A DNA stretch of 64,000 nucleotides from Symmachiella macrocystis (GTDB lineage: Bacteria > Planctomycetota > Planctomycetia > Planctomycetales > Planctomycetaceae): contig NZ_SJPP01000004.1 in the NCBI RefSeq assembly GCF_007860075.1, positions 186,001 to 250,000 of the forward strand, given 5' to 3'. The stretch's first letter is position 1; each line of letters opens with the position of its first letter. A program made the position numbers and the translations under genes. Positions 47,701 to 55,558 of the stretch are shown here, one piece after another. Below the pieces are notes generated by a model that searched no databases, was not told where the DNA came from, and was given only the letters and a program-made list of their open reading frames with translations.

Positions 47701-48431
47701 CAAGAGCCCTGTCCGCACGAGCCGCTGCACAATGGGTTCTCGACAACGGTGGCGAGCTGCACGTTCGTGGCGAAGGGGGTTGGAACCAGAACCTCGATAA
47801 CTCCACCAAACTTCCACAGCGTCCGTTTCGTGTCACCAACGTAAACTTGTCGAACAATGGAATGTTTCAGCCCAACGACTTATTTCGCCTTGAGAAATTG
47901 ACGCAGATTGTGCAATTGAATCTCAACGACGTCCAGCTGAAAGATAAAAGTATGCAGGTCTTGGCAAAGATGCCTGATATACAGCGTTTGTACCTGAGCC
48001 GGACAGGCCTTGGGGACGGTTGCTTCGAGGGCATCGCTACCCTCACGAAGTTACATCAACTGCACCTCCCGACCACTAACATCACCGATGCCGGATTGGC
48101 GAAACTGAGGCACCTCAAAAAACTGCACCTCCTTTGGATTTTGGGGACAAAAACGACTGATGAGGGGCTAGGTTACATCAGCCAACTCACGACGTTAGAC
48201 GACCTGAATTTTGAAGGTACCAATATCAGCGACAATGGTTTGGTGCATCTGAAAGAATTGACCAAATTAAAGCACCTACGAATCGGTAGGACACGCATCA
48301 CCGACGACGGCCTGAAACATCTCTACTCTTTAAAAACGCTCCGCACATTGAACTTGAAGGACACCGCTGTCACGGCCAACGGTATTGCCGCACTACAAGC
48401 CGCACTCCCCGACTGTACGATCGAGGAGTGA
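41742..48431 (+). CDS. Giant membrane Ser/Thr protein kinase with LamG-like, DUF1080 and LRR ectodomain
   Basis: The 2229-residue protein has a cytoplasmic kinase domain (about 138-405). It includes the glycine loop GEGAFGTVY, Lys169, HRDLKPSN (261-268), DFG (281-283) and GTPAYMPPEQA. A basic linker and a J-like region follow (about 454-540; HYRLLGLKPFEDD, LNEEKKAVYDAEL) without the HPD motif of true J domains. One membrane helix lies at about 590-608. The external part (about 1600 residues) has a LamG-like domain (about 704-919), two related beta-rich units (about 926-1119 and 1146-1349), another unit to about 1522, two DUF1080 domains that both begin FNGKNLDGW (about 1549-1741 and 1756-1966), and leucine-rich repeats to the end. 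It likely senses external glycans and signals to the adjacent sigma factor and FHA protein. Confidence 0.88.
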   Translation: MTDDSIPLAVVQQIDTACDKFESEWKSGNHPRIEDFLANAEAPHARELLKSLLQVELELLRRDGQPISAESFVARFSEYADLIADVMDSVQASPPNDLDANVTRKAPTLSLRDASIDTSQMGKTTAARKRKPTPESIGRFEIKEVLGEGAFGTVYRATDPQLHREVALKVPRAGVLETQEDADRFLQEARAAATLRQPHICPIYDFGKIGDHYFIVMAYIKGQPLSEVLSKSKKISPRKIAAAVRKIALALGEAHKNHVVHRDLKPSNIMIDKRGEPVVMDFGLARKVSGDEAQLTHSGAILGTPAYMPPEQARGKSKEVGPTSDVYSLGVILYELLCGKRPFRGAVAEVLAAILYQEPPPPSSHKPDVDPQLEAICLKAMAKKPEERYPSMEDFAESLTEYLRSKRDSTSGAAGDSQEMGAFASMADSGPVPVPKKSRQKRKSKRTKRVAGEFDPYHKWLGIPPDEQPANHYRLLGLKPFEDDADVIDAAAERQMSYLHQIAAGPHLAESQRLLNELAGARLCLLNEEKKAVYDAELHDEFATSESSAEHVAVTVAAEGDNDFDEFAELPKRSQSSSNEPPWWKTLDRRIVAAGGVMFFVLLGIVIYWRSGGVTYRIELSDELLASGPVTLKTDSEEYEIGLDGLDIRLKPGTYAYEVRRGEEIIQGNGEFTVVRGGENLLTITREKQRPATPPGAPSDSFADAMSLDFDSPDDEVSFPKFPKNMKGPITIDLWLLPKPFSGKTDYLKLSGLQLVRNHGKWQPWMFVSDTGSVTQNQLTPITDNQPVHVAAVIDKNRLDYYINGVGQGDTLYFDSQEASRNGKKSPPDFQVYPRWKSGMSLGSPPGKMLELRISNIARYEGDFKPQKRFATDEHTIALYHFDEGRGSKLKDASGNGHHGEIVGAKWIRTKLSPLPTGPNATNTFVAGNGLPQDVGWTFQQDNLGGNAQAKLNSLVHDATGNGSSYWTTTWPASESATSGVYMETSAKIIEESHTSTTAGVALLDISLPMNGEVLAASLLAQDNMLLLRDSHQNILTTVSMNTTDRVHTYRLELAEGTFWLFVDGELKEFASAPQLVRPNTGMNGISQPTARFGDTFAATSSSRVEYQHVFYGELADEGGPTVLREINNFENPRYPANMNPLVTVYDAGQNELPRAAGWIYNSEAGAAEAEIREGVLFHNSSKVTRSFWITSLRADSAPVEAGVFMERTLKVNDEQHTNPRRGINVVEINEVTPQSVGGATVYAWQDRVFVMDHDDRKIIGDIKFDTTDGFHTYRLEVHRDRFWLYIDEQLKIEGTGLLTKTPKNVESLIPTTDKSVPRLVGKFGNGSSSSQSVTETKSIVFGSLTALGGSTAMRKPTEYGALMTGYWQQIPFPATGGKLTKPGGVPTFRPQSNVRLGSRPYRDVIIRAEIKKTSGWHPTMSLRSNLKGAYTAYLDKFKRFGLGKNVSGERWKDLKVQFTEQDHRDYFQWTLAAIGDRLLVYVDGEIIIDHRDSIHAVGFPQIGVTKSMADFRNLQIMDLTNGPSRPQGSVKQTVTAHVATPIGQPADVDESQFQQLFNGKNLDGWVGDEAGFEVQNGNLVCLPNEKGNLYTAQEYADFTLRFEFQLTAQANNGIGLRTPLTGDPAYDGLEVQILDNSAKRFQQITAESRHGSLYGVAAAKQGHLKPVGEWNSQEIVCIGNQLRVKLNGVTILNTKLDQTGTVITPDGKAHPGLQRRSGHIALMGQKSRVLFRNLRILEGGQFASTTAKEHSAPTSEWLELFNGKNLDGWTPSNTKQWKVLDGAIQGDAPAGGKSWSALTSDHDYDDYEFSFQYRLAKGSRARVLLRSNRGLPGDPHDEGAQIQLIDDNAQFYFGKRTRRVPPQRKNGALLTMTPPEHSAGMAIWNRNGIPAGKWNEMTIRAEGLHVTVTLNGKRIVNRQIDQTSKYKKFQNKPKSNQFDLLNNTSGAIRFCVLDNTIEIRKLQIRELGQKAAAKSKPVQPQTQPLPRALSARAAAQWVLDNGGELHVRGEGGWNQNLDNSTKLPQRPFRVTNVNLSNNGMFQPNDLFRLEKLTQIVQLNLNDVQLKDKSMQVLAKMPDIQRLYLSRTGLGDGCFEGIATLTKLHQLHLPTTNITDAGLAKLRHLKKLHLLWILGTKTTDEGLGYISQLTTLDDLNFEGTNISDNGLVHLKELTKLKHLRIGRTRITDDGLKHLYSLKTLRTLNLKDTAVTANGIAALQAALPDCTIEE

Positions 48432-48499
48432 TGGTCAGTAGTCGCCAAGCGTAAGGGACAGACATCCCTGCCCTTCATCTGCTACGAGGAATGTGAAGA

Positions 48500-48658
48500 A
48501 TGTTAAAAATCTGTTGTCCTGGCTGCGGAGTGAAATTAAAAATTCGCCCGCGAATGCTCAATCGCAAAGGCAAATGCCCGCGATGCGAGCAACGACTGCG
48601 CATCGAGCCACAAAATTATGTCGTGCACGCCGTGCTTCGTGCGGTTCCCAAACCCTAA
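48500..48658 (+). CDS. Small zinc-ribbon protein (52 residues)
   Basis: This short frame runs from ATG 48500 to TAA 48656-48658. It begins MLKICCPGCGVKLKIRPRML and contains CPGC and CPRC about 20 residues apart, a classical zinc ribbon, with many Lys/Arg between. GAGGA lies about ten bases before the ATG. Single-ribbon proteins of this form (often annotated as zinc-ribbon or 'CxxC' hypothetical proteins) are common in planctomycetes, sometimes as the head of larger membrane proteins. Here the frame ends with AVLRAVPKP. The role may be nucleic acid or protein binding, unknown. A frame-shifted start of a longer protein was considered, but no continuing coding frame follows. Confidence 0.7.
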   Translation: MLKICCPGCGVKLKIRPRMLNRKGKCPRCEQRLRIEPQNYVVHAVLRAVPKP

Positions 48659-48865
48659 TCGATGCTTACCTTTCGCGGCTAGAACTCGCGTCCACAGCGC
48701 TATGGCGTTTCACGAACGGGCGCTATTTCCACTTTTCATTCGCCTCGTTCTAAAAAGCCGACGCTGTCTATTCTATTTAGCGTTGTTCGCCGGTGAGTTC
48801 CTTGTCATACTTCCCGCAAGTTTTCGTTGGGAACTACCGTTTTTACAACAATGGATAGGCGGGCC

Positions 48866-49864
48866 ATGACAGTTTTGGTGACGGGCGGCGCAGGGTATAT
48901 TGGATCGCATGCGGTGCGTAAATTGATTCACAATGACCACCGCGTTGTTGTTGTTGACAATCTTTTCCGCGGTCACCGTGCCGCTGTTCATCCCGACGCA
49001 TCGTTTGTAGAACTCGATTTGGCGGGAACCGACGAGTTGTCCCGGATCATGCGCGAGAATGAAGTGACAGCCGTCTTGCACTTCGCAGCATTGGCCTATG
49101 TCGGCGAATCAGTCACGTCTCCGCTGCAATACTATCGCAACAACACCGCCGGGACGTTGAGTCTGTTAGAGGCCATGCAAGCGGCCGACGTGCACCGCTT
49201 GATATTCAGTTCGACCTGCGCGACGTACGGCGTGCCGGAACAGTTACCGCTGAACGAATCGACACGGCAGACCCCCATCAATCCCTACGGTTGGTCAAAA
49301 CTGTTTGTCGAACAGATTCTCAAAGACAAGGCGGCGGCCGACGCTGAGTTTGCGTGCATCGGGTTACGGTATTTTAATGTCGCCGGTTGCGCCGATGATG
49401 GCAGCCTCGGCGAAGACCACACCCCCGAAACACACCTGATGCCGCTCTTGCTACAAACGGCGCTGGGGCAGCGCGAATCGATCACAGTCTTTGGGAACGA
49501 CTATCCCACGCCGGACGGAACCTGCATTCGCGACTATGTGCATGTGGATGACCTCGCCGACGCGCATCTGCTGGCACTCCAGCACCTGCAACCAGGACGC
49601 GCCGATTTTCTCAACGTGGGCATCGGCCGCGGACATTCGGTGCGCGAGACGATTGATGCCGTGATCCGTGTCACTGGACGCGAGGTACCGCTCGAGTACG
49701 GTGCCCGTCGTCCGGGAGATCCGCCGGAACTGTGGGCCAATGGTGATCGTATTCGTCAAGAATTCGGCTGGGAACCGAAATTCGCCAATCTGGAGGACAA
49801 TGTGGCCACAGCGTGGGAATGGTTTCGACGCCACCCGGATGGTTACGGGACAGCGACACCTTGA
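48866..49864 (+). CDS. galE: UDP-glucose 4-epimerase
   Basis: The 332-residue protein is an extended short-chain dehydrogenase. It has the N-terminal NAD motif TGGAGYIGSH (residues 6-15), the SSTCATYG segment with the catalytic Ser/Thr, and the NPYGWSKL motif that holds the catalytic Tyr and Lys. A substrate-region FNVAGC and the DYPTPDGTCIRDYVHVDDLA signature identify GalE within the family. It interconverts UDP-glucose and UDP-galactose in the cytoplasm and would supply galactose for envelope glycans. The ATG at 48866 is chosen because the NAD motif then starts near residue 6; the frame is open to 48827. It lies between the zinc-ribbon gene and a convergent surface protein gene. Confidence 0.93.
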   Translation: MTVLVTGGAGYIGSHAVRKLIHNDHRVVVVDNLFRGHRAAVHPDASFVELDLAGTDELSRIMRENEVTAVLHFAALAYVGESVTSPLQYYRNNTAGTLSLLEAMQAADVHRLIFSSTCATYGVPEQLPLNESTRQTPINPYGWSKLFVEQILKDKAAADAEFACIGLRYFNVAGCADDGSLGEDHTPETHLMPLLLQTALGQRESITVFGNDYPTPDGTCIRDYVHVDDLADAHLLALQHLQPGRADFLNVGIGRGHSVRETIDAVIRVTGREVPLEYGARRPGDPPELWANGDRIRQEFGWEPKFANLEDNVATAWEWFRRHPDGYGTATP

Positions 49865-49900
49865 TTCGCCGACCAGCCAGTCTCATCGTCGCCCCTTCGA

Positions 49901-52900
49901 TTAGCGGGAGCGGGCCAAAAGAGTGAACAGATCGTCGTCGTCATCCAGCAGACGGAACTGGCCGAAAACAAAATCGTCTCCCGAACCGGAGTCGATAAAG
50001 CTGCTGCCGAACGCAATGATGAAATCATTCCCGGCGAAGGTGTAGATGGTATTGAATCCGCCATCGTCGCGGATATTATCATCCTGCGCACCGCCGAGAA
50101 TCGTGTCGTTGCCAATGCCGGTGCGAACGACGTTGCTGCCGTCTCCCACCTCGATATAGTTGTGGCCCCCCAGGTCGTTGACTTGATCCTGGCCCGAGCC
50201 AGTGATGATCACGTCGTTCCCTTTGCGGACATCAATATCGTTGTCTCCATCGCCGGCATCGATCATGTTGTTGCCGCCGAAGTCAATGATCGTATCATCA
50301 CCACTACCTGATTTGACGTAATCGTCGCCGATATTGGTTTTGATCACGTTGTTGCCGTCGCCCACCGAGACGTAGTTGTCCCCACCGTAGTCGTAAACGC
50401 GGTCCCGGCCGTCCCGACCGAGAATCGTGTCGTTGCCGTAGTAGGTATAGGAAACATTATTGCCGCGACCGCCATCGAAGTAGACATCATAGTTTCCATG
50501 ATCGCCTCGGAACCAATCGTCGCCTCCCATGCCCATGGCATAGATCGTGCCGGGCACCGTATGCACGCCCAGCGAAATCCGGTTGCGGAAGATTTCCACA
50601 CGATCGGAACCGGCAAGCGTCACCACGCGAAATTCGTCTCGGGCGTTTGTGCCGGAAACGGCGAAGTCATCCCCTTGCTGTTGCACCGTACCGATACGAA
50701 TGCGGCGCGAATAGGATGTATTCAAGCCGGTCTCGTTGTTCACCGCCGTGGCACTGATTGTGAAGGTCCCGGGTTTGTTGTAGATCTTGCTGATCGACAA
50801 TCCAGAGATTCCGGTGACCACCCGCGGCTTGCTGCCATCGCCCCAATCGACTGTATAAGTGTATTGGCCGTCCGTTACGGTTCTGCCGTAGAGTTTGAGC
50901 GAAACCACTCGCCGCTGCCCGACAACACCATCGTAATCGCCGCGAATCCGCAGCACAGCAGTATCCTCGCCAAACACGCGGACAACGTTGGATCGGGAGG
51001 CGCCTTCATCGTCAACCACCTTCAATCGCACGACGATATTGCTTTTCCCGTTTAAGTCGGCAGCAGTGATGTAGGGGCGAACTCCCACGGCATCGTAGGT
51101 GCCGTCGTTGCCGTAATCCCAAAGATAGGTCAGCGTGTTAGCGGGTTGATCCACATCGAAGCTACCGCTGCCATCGAGTTGGATCCGATCACGATTGCCC
51201 AACACATACGGCCCTCCGGCATCGGCAACAGGGCGAGTGTTGACGAAGGGGATGACGTTGATCACCAAACTCACGGTGGCATCGGGGGTCGTGCCGACAG
51301 TTACATCGTCTACGGTGACCGTCACGCTTAAAACTGGATTCGAGTCGCTATCGAGAACAGCGCCGGCCTTCAGAAATAATTCGGTCCCGAGAATCTCAAA
51401 CAGATTGGCGTCCGCTCCGGTGAGCGCGAGTTCGTTGTCACCCAACGTATCATCGGTGACCACGATGTCCGCCACTTTGGTGCGGAACGTCGTATCGATT
51501 CTCTCCGGTAAACTGTCGACCGTGTTATCTAACGTGACCATCGGTGGATCGTTCACGTCGACGATAAAAATGGAAAGCGGCACACTGTCGTCGGGCGTGC
51601 TCCCCACCGACGCGTCATCAACATTGACGACGACGTCTAAAATGGGATTGCTGTCGTAATTTAAGATCGTGCCGGCCTTGAGGAACAGTTCATCACCAAT
51701 AATCTCGAAGAGATTCGCGTCCGCTCCAGTGAGATAAAGAACATTCACTCCCAGCCCATCGTCGCTCACTGCGATGTCAGCGACTTTGAGGCGGAATGTC
51801 GTATCGGTATTTTCCAGGAGACTGGTGATCGCATTGCCTAACCCCACGATCGGCGGGTCGTTGACATCAGCGATTTGAATTGCCAAAGCCGCGCTATCGT
51901 CCGGTGTGGTACCGACTGCGTCATCATCGACATCAACAATGACGTCCAAAACGGGATTCGAACCGATATCAAGAACCGTGCCGGCCTTCAGGAATAGCTC
52001 ATCGCCGACGATCTCAAACAGGCCCGCGTCCGCTCCGGACAGCGAAAGCACGTTCGTGCCCAACGCATCATCGGTGACGACAATATCGGCTACTTTGACG
52101 CGCGACGTTGTATCGGTGTCCTCTGGTAGGATCGTGACCGTATTGTCCAATGCGACCATGGGCGGGTCGTTGACATCGTCATTGACGGTGATCATCATCG
52201 CCGCACTGTCATCAGGCGTGCTGCCCACCGTACCATCGTCGACATTGACCGTGACGTCCAGAACCGGGTTGGAACTGCTGTCGAGAACCGTGCCAGCCTT
52301 CAGGAACAACTCATCACCAATGATCTCGAAGAGATCCGCATCCGCTCCGGTGAGCGTCAACTCGTTCACTCCCTCAGCGTCGTCGGTAATGACGATGTCA
52401 GCCACTTTCACGCGGGAGGTGGTATCGGTCCCGTCGAACAAATCGGTGACCCTGTTCTCCAACTCGACCATCGGCGTCGCATTGTAGAACATCGAATAAC
52501 CGACAATCGGATCACCTGTATCGGACGCCCACTCTCCATTAGGATTCTGCGGCGTCCCGTTGGCCAACTCCCCGCTCGCTTCCAAAGAAAACGAGAGATT
52601 AAGAATGCTGTCCGCACTAATTATCGGATTGCCATCTGGATCGACCAAGAAGCCCTTGAGTGGGACCTTCATCTCCAATTCGTGCCCGTCCGGCGAACGC
52701 ATTTGGGTGATGATGCTTTCATAAACCGGCCCTTTGTCTTGAACGAGTATGATCTGATCTTTGACGCCTCCTCCTTCCAGCGGGACTTCTTGATAAACCC
52801 ATTGCGTATAATGCTCGTAAACGCCGGGCCGTACATCCACAAATCCAGGCGTATAGGGACCAACGACATCTTCAGGGAGTTCACCAGTGATGTCTTCGAT

Positions 52901-53527
52901 GTCTCCAGTGAATTCACCCGATGTCTGGTCCAGAAACGCCTGATACAGCTCTTCTTCGTCAAGTGCGCCGTGACTCAGATAATGCCCCGTATTGAACTCG
53001 CCATCGTAAAATTCAATCTCGGCATTCATGTCGTAGCCGGAGGTTGTGGGATAATACCCACCTTCATGCAACGGATATCCCGTATTTACATCGTTGTCGA
53101 CATCGATGGTCACGATCACATAGTACCGCCCCGCCCGCTCGCCACCCGAAGAATCCTGTGTCCGACCAATTTCCCCCGCAGCACGAAAATAGAAGTAGAG
53201 ATTCTCAGCATCATGCGTGACGCGGTATTCCAAAAGGTCGACATCGGGATGATCGACCAGCGCGGGAACATCATTTTCACCAGTGTGGTCCGTGTCATGG
53301 GGATCGCCGGCTGGGTCAACACCGCCAGCATAGTCCGCCGTATCCCAATCGTCGAAATTGCCATCAATAATGATCGGTGGTGCCGCGGAAAGAACCAGTC
53401 GATCTTCGAGATTTTCGATCACCAGAGTCCGACTGAAGGGATTGCCTCGCCCGCTGGATGAAAGTGCGGACGAACGATTCGTTACAGATAAACGTCGTGC
53501 AGCTTTATTGTTGGCCCGTTTGGTCAT
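49901..53527 (-). CDS. Giant surface protein: LEPR-XLL-like signal, cadherin-like repeats, PKD and RTX-like repeats
   Basis: The 1208-residue protein starts with a basic region and VIENLEDRLVLSA, a variant of the planctomycete LEPR-XLL export motif. Next comes a CBM9/DOMON-like beta domain (about 50-340; DGNFDDWDTADY, ENLYFYFRAAGEI). Four repeats of about 102 residues follow (about 351-764), each with GADA.LFEI.G.ELFLKAG and ending DVNDPP, cadherin-like. A PKD-type domain (VADAGGPYVLGN, WDYGNDGTYDAVG) and a second similar unit lead to C-terminal glycine/aspartate RTX-like repeats (about 1020-1190) such as GDDYVKSGSGDDTI. These repeats bind Ca2+ when secreted. It probably sits on the cell surface or in the matrix. 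No enzyme motif was seen. Confidence 0.85.
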   Translation of the reverse strand: MTKRANNKAARRLSVTNRSSALSSSGRGNPFSRTLVIENLEDRLVLSAAPPIIIDGNFDDWDTADYAGGVDPAGDPHDTDHTGENDVPALVDHPDVDLLEYRVTHDAENLYFYFRAAGEIGRTQDSSGGERAGRYYVIVTIDVDNDVNTGYPLHEGGYYPTTSGYDMNAEIEFYDGEFNTGHYLSHGALDEEELYQAFLDQTSGEFTGDIEDITGELPEDVVGPYTPGFVDVRPGVYEHYTQWVYQEVPLEGGGVKDQIILVQDKGPVYESIITQMRSPDGHELEMKVPLKGFLVDPDGNPIISADSILNLSFSLEASGELANGTPQNPNGEWASDTGDPIVGYSMFYNATPMVELENRVTDLFDGTDTTSRVKVADIVITDDAEGVNELTLTGADADLFEIIGDELFLKAGTVLDSSSNPVLDVTVNVDDGTVGSTPDDSAAMMITVNDDVNDPPMVALDNTVTILPEDTDTTSRVKVADIVVTDDALGTNVLSLSGADAGLFEIVGDELFLKAGTVLDIGSNPVLDVIVDVDDDAVGTTPDDSAALAIQIADVNDPPIVGLGNAITSLLENTDTTFRLKVADIAVSDDGLGVNVLYLTGADANLFEIIGDELFLKAGTILNYDSNPILDVVVNVDDASVGSTPDDSVPLSIFIVDVNDPPMVTLDNTVDSLPERIDTTFRTKVADIVVTDDTLGDNELALTGADANLFEILGTELFLKAGAVLDSDSNPVLSVTVTVDDVTVGTTPDATVSLVINVIPFVNTRPVADAGGPYVLGNRDRIQLDGSGSFDVDQPANTLTYLWDYGNDGTYDAVGVRPYITAADLNGKSNIVVRLKVVDDEGASRSNVVRVFGEDTAVLRIRGDYDGVVGQRRVVSLKLYGRTVTDGQYTYTVDWGDGSKPRVVTGISGLSISKIYNKPGTFTISATAVNNETGLNTSYSRRIRIGTVQQQGDDFAVSGTNARDEFRVVTLAGSDRVEIFRNRISLGVHTVPGTIYAMGMGGDDWFRGDHGNYDVYFDGGRGNNVSYTYYGNDTILGRDGRDRVYDYGGDNYVSVGDGNNVIKTNIGDDYVKSGSGDDTIIDFGGNNMIDAGDGDNDIDVRKGNDVIITGSGQDQVNDLGGHNYIEVGDGSNVVRTGIGNDTILGGAQDDNIRDDGGFNTIYTFAGNDFIIAFGSSFIDSGSGDDFVFGQFRLLDDDDDLFTLLARSR
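51236..52476 (-). repeat. Four tandem repeats of about 306-312 bases encoding cadherin-like domains
   Basis: Approximate unit limits are 52166-52476, 51857-52165, 51545-51856 and 51236-51544. The protein units share DTT.R.KVADI, LTGADA.LFEI, ELFLKAG, SNPVLDV and TPDDS. They are clearly related but not identical, so the array is an old duplication that has diverged. Confidence 0.85.
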
Positions 53528-53893
53528 TTACCAATCCCTCTTGGAGACGCCTTAGCGTGTTGCGGATTCCAGTGCTTAGTTCACGTTTCTCATAGATTTG
53601 CGCAAACTGCGCACAACAATCAGCAAATTAAATGACGTGGGAACGATTGCAAATCGCCCACGAAAAGCTAGCGCATCTTACCAATGCTACCGGACCGCTA
53701 GGGCCGATTCAATCGTTTTGTGCTCGATTGATGTCTTTTCCGACCGCTTAACGCGCTGCAGACACCTGCTCCAAGACGTCTCAAACAGGCTCGTTCGTCC
53801 GCATCGGGGCCGCAAACCAATCTAAAGCGTAGCCAACAGCGCGCAATCACGATTTGGGGAAAATGCGCTGCCGACGCATTGCCGTGTCGCCGA
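53528..53893. other. Intergenic region upstream of the surface protein gene
   Basis: No gene is supported in these 366 bases. A palindrome TTTGCGCAAA lies at 53598-53607, about 70 bases before the surface protein start, in a possible operator position. The remainder shows nothing. Confidence 0.45.
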
Positions 53894-55558
53894 TTATTTC
53901 TCGGCGAATTCTTCTGCCGGATGAAAAAGTCGGAACGTTTTGTAGCCGCCGCTGACATTCACAACATCATATCCGGCTTGCATAAGCACCCGCGTCGCCA
54001 AGTACCCCCGCTGCCCCACTTGGCAATAAGTGGCAATCCGTCGATCGGTTGGCAATTCCTCCAGCCGCGATCGCAATTCATCAATCGGTATATTCACCGC
54101 ATCCGGGAAATGCCCAGCTGCATACTCCTCCGCTGTGCGGACATCCAACAGCAGCGGACGTTCTGCAGGCGACTGCTCCAGGAGCGTTACAACATCAATC
54201 TGGGGATGCTCACCGCGCAACAGTCCCGCAGCCACAAATCCCGCCATATTCACCGGGTCTTTGGCGGAACCGTATTGTGGTGCGTAGGCGAGTTCCACTT
54301 CTTCGAGGTCATAAACAGTCATGCCCGCTTGAATCGCGATCGCCAACACGTCGATGCGTTTATCCACACCTGCGCCGCCAATGCCCTGCGCACCCAGAAT
54401 CCGTCCCGATTCGGGATCGAATAGCAACTTGAGCGTCATCTGTTCGGCGCCGGGATAGTATCCGGCGTGGTTCGCCGGATGAACATAGATCATCCGAAAC
54501 GCAATCCCGCTTCTTTGCAGCGACTTTTCCGATGCACCGGTCATGGCCGCCGTATGATCGAACAGCCCCAGAATAGCCGTCCCCTGTGTTCCGCGGTAAC
54601 GCACCTCTCTGCCGAAGACATTGTCAGCGGCTATGCGCCCTTGCCGATTCGCCGGGCCGGCCAGCGGGATTTGTGTTGGTTCGCCGGACATATAATCCTT
54701 GACCTCAATCGCGTCACCGACAGCGTAGATATCCGGATCACTGGTTTGCAGGGAATCGTTCACTCGAATTCCACCACGCGGCCCCACCTCCAAACCGGCG
54801 TCAACGGCCAGCTTGTTTTCCGGTCGTACCCCAATTCCCAAGGCAACCAGCTGCGCCGGCAATGCGCGGCCGGATTTGGTATGGACGACGACTCCCGTCT
54901 CCGTCGTTTCAAAACGGTCGGCCGATTCTCCCAGAAGCAGTTTGACTCCCCGGCGCGTGAGCAGTTCGGCGAGCGGCGTCGACATCTCCTTGTCAAACGG
55001 CGGCAACACCTGATCCTGCAATTCGACAATTGTGGTGTCGATGCCAAGTTGCAATAGATTCTCGACCAATTCCAGTCCAATAAACCCCGCTCCCACCACG
55101 ACCGCCTGCTGGACGTTGTTATCAAGCATGGCTTTGATGCGGTCGGTGTCCTGGAGATTGCGCAGCGTGAATACACCGGGCGAGTCGATCCCCGGAATCG
55201 GTGGCCGCAACGGCGCAGCTCCCGGCGCCAGGATCAATTTGTCATAGGCTTCGTCGTAAATTCGACCTGATTCCAGATCATGAATACTTACGGTCTTGGC
55301 TTGGCGGTCAATCGATTCGACAGAGGAACGGACCCGCACATCCAACCGCATGCGGGCCTCCAAGCGCTCTGGCGTCACGACCAACAGTTTCTGCCGATCA
55401 GTAATGGTCCCGCCCAGGTAATAGGGCAGACCGCAGTTGGCAAAGGAGACATCCGGGCCTCGTTCCACAAGCACGATCTCGGAATCCTCCGAAAGCCGTC
55501 GAGCACGTGCAGCCGCTGAAGCCCCTCCAGCCACGCCTCCTACGATAACAATCTTCAT
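53894..55558 (-). CDS. CoA-disulfide-reductase-like flavoprotein with C-terminal rhodanese domain
   Basis: The 554-residue protein begins with an FAD-binding motif (VIVGGVAGGASAAARARR). The single redox-active cysteine of this family is Cys42 in SFANCGLPYYLGG. NAD(P)-binding residues follow (VVVGAGFIGLELVENLLQLG) and the FAD-contacting DIYAVGDAIEV. The C-terminal 105 residues are a rhodanese domain (LLDVRTAEEYAAGHFPDAVN) with catalytic Cys512 in YCQVGQRG. This architecture occurs in CoA-disulfide reductases, in NADH-dependent persulfide/polysulfide reductases (Npsr-like) and in NADH oxidases. With a rhodanese domain, CoA-disulfide or persulfide reduction is most likely. It is cytoplasmic and single, with GAGGA before the ATG. 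The substrate is not fixed by sequence. Confidence 0.9.
   Translation of the reverse strand: MKIVIVGGVAGGASAAARARRLSEDSEIVLVERGPDVSFANCGLPYYLGGTITDRQKLLVVTPERLEARMRLDVRVRSSVESIDRQAKTVSIHDLESGRIYDEAYDKLILAPGAAPLRPPIPGIDSPGVFTLRNLQDTDRIKAMLDNNVQQAVVVGAGFIGLELVENLLQLGIDTTIVELQDQVLPPFDKEMSTPLAELLTRRGVKLLLGESADRFETTETGVVVHTKSGRALPAQLVALGIGVRPENKLAVDAGLEVGPRGGIRVNDSLQTSDPDIYAVGDAIEVKDYMSGEPTQIPLAGPANRQGRIAADNVFGREVRYRGTQGTAILGLFDHTAAMTGASEKSLQRSGIAFRMIYVHPANHAGYYPGAEQMTLKLLFDPESGRILGAQGIGGAGVDKRIDVLAIAIQAGMTVYDLEEVELAYAPQYGSAKDPVNMAGFVAAGLLRGEHPQIDVVTLLEQSPAERPLLLDVRTAEEYAAGHFPDAVNIPIDELRSRLEELPTDRRIATYCQVGQRGYLATRVLMQAGYDVVNVSGGYKTFRLFHPAEEFAEK

Noticed and set aside
51236-52476. CRISPR-like periodicity
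   Set aside because: The period is about 306 bases, the units encode protein domains and there are no short identical repeats with spacers.
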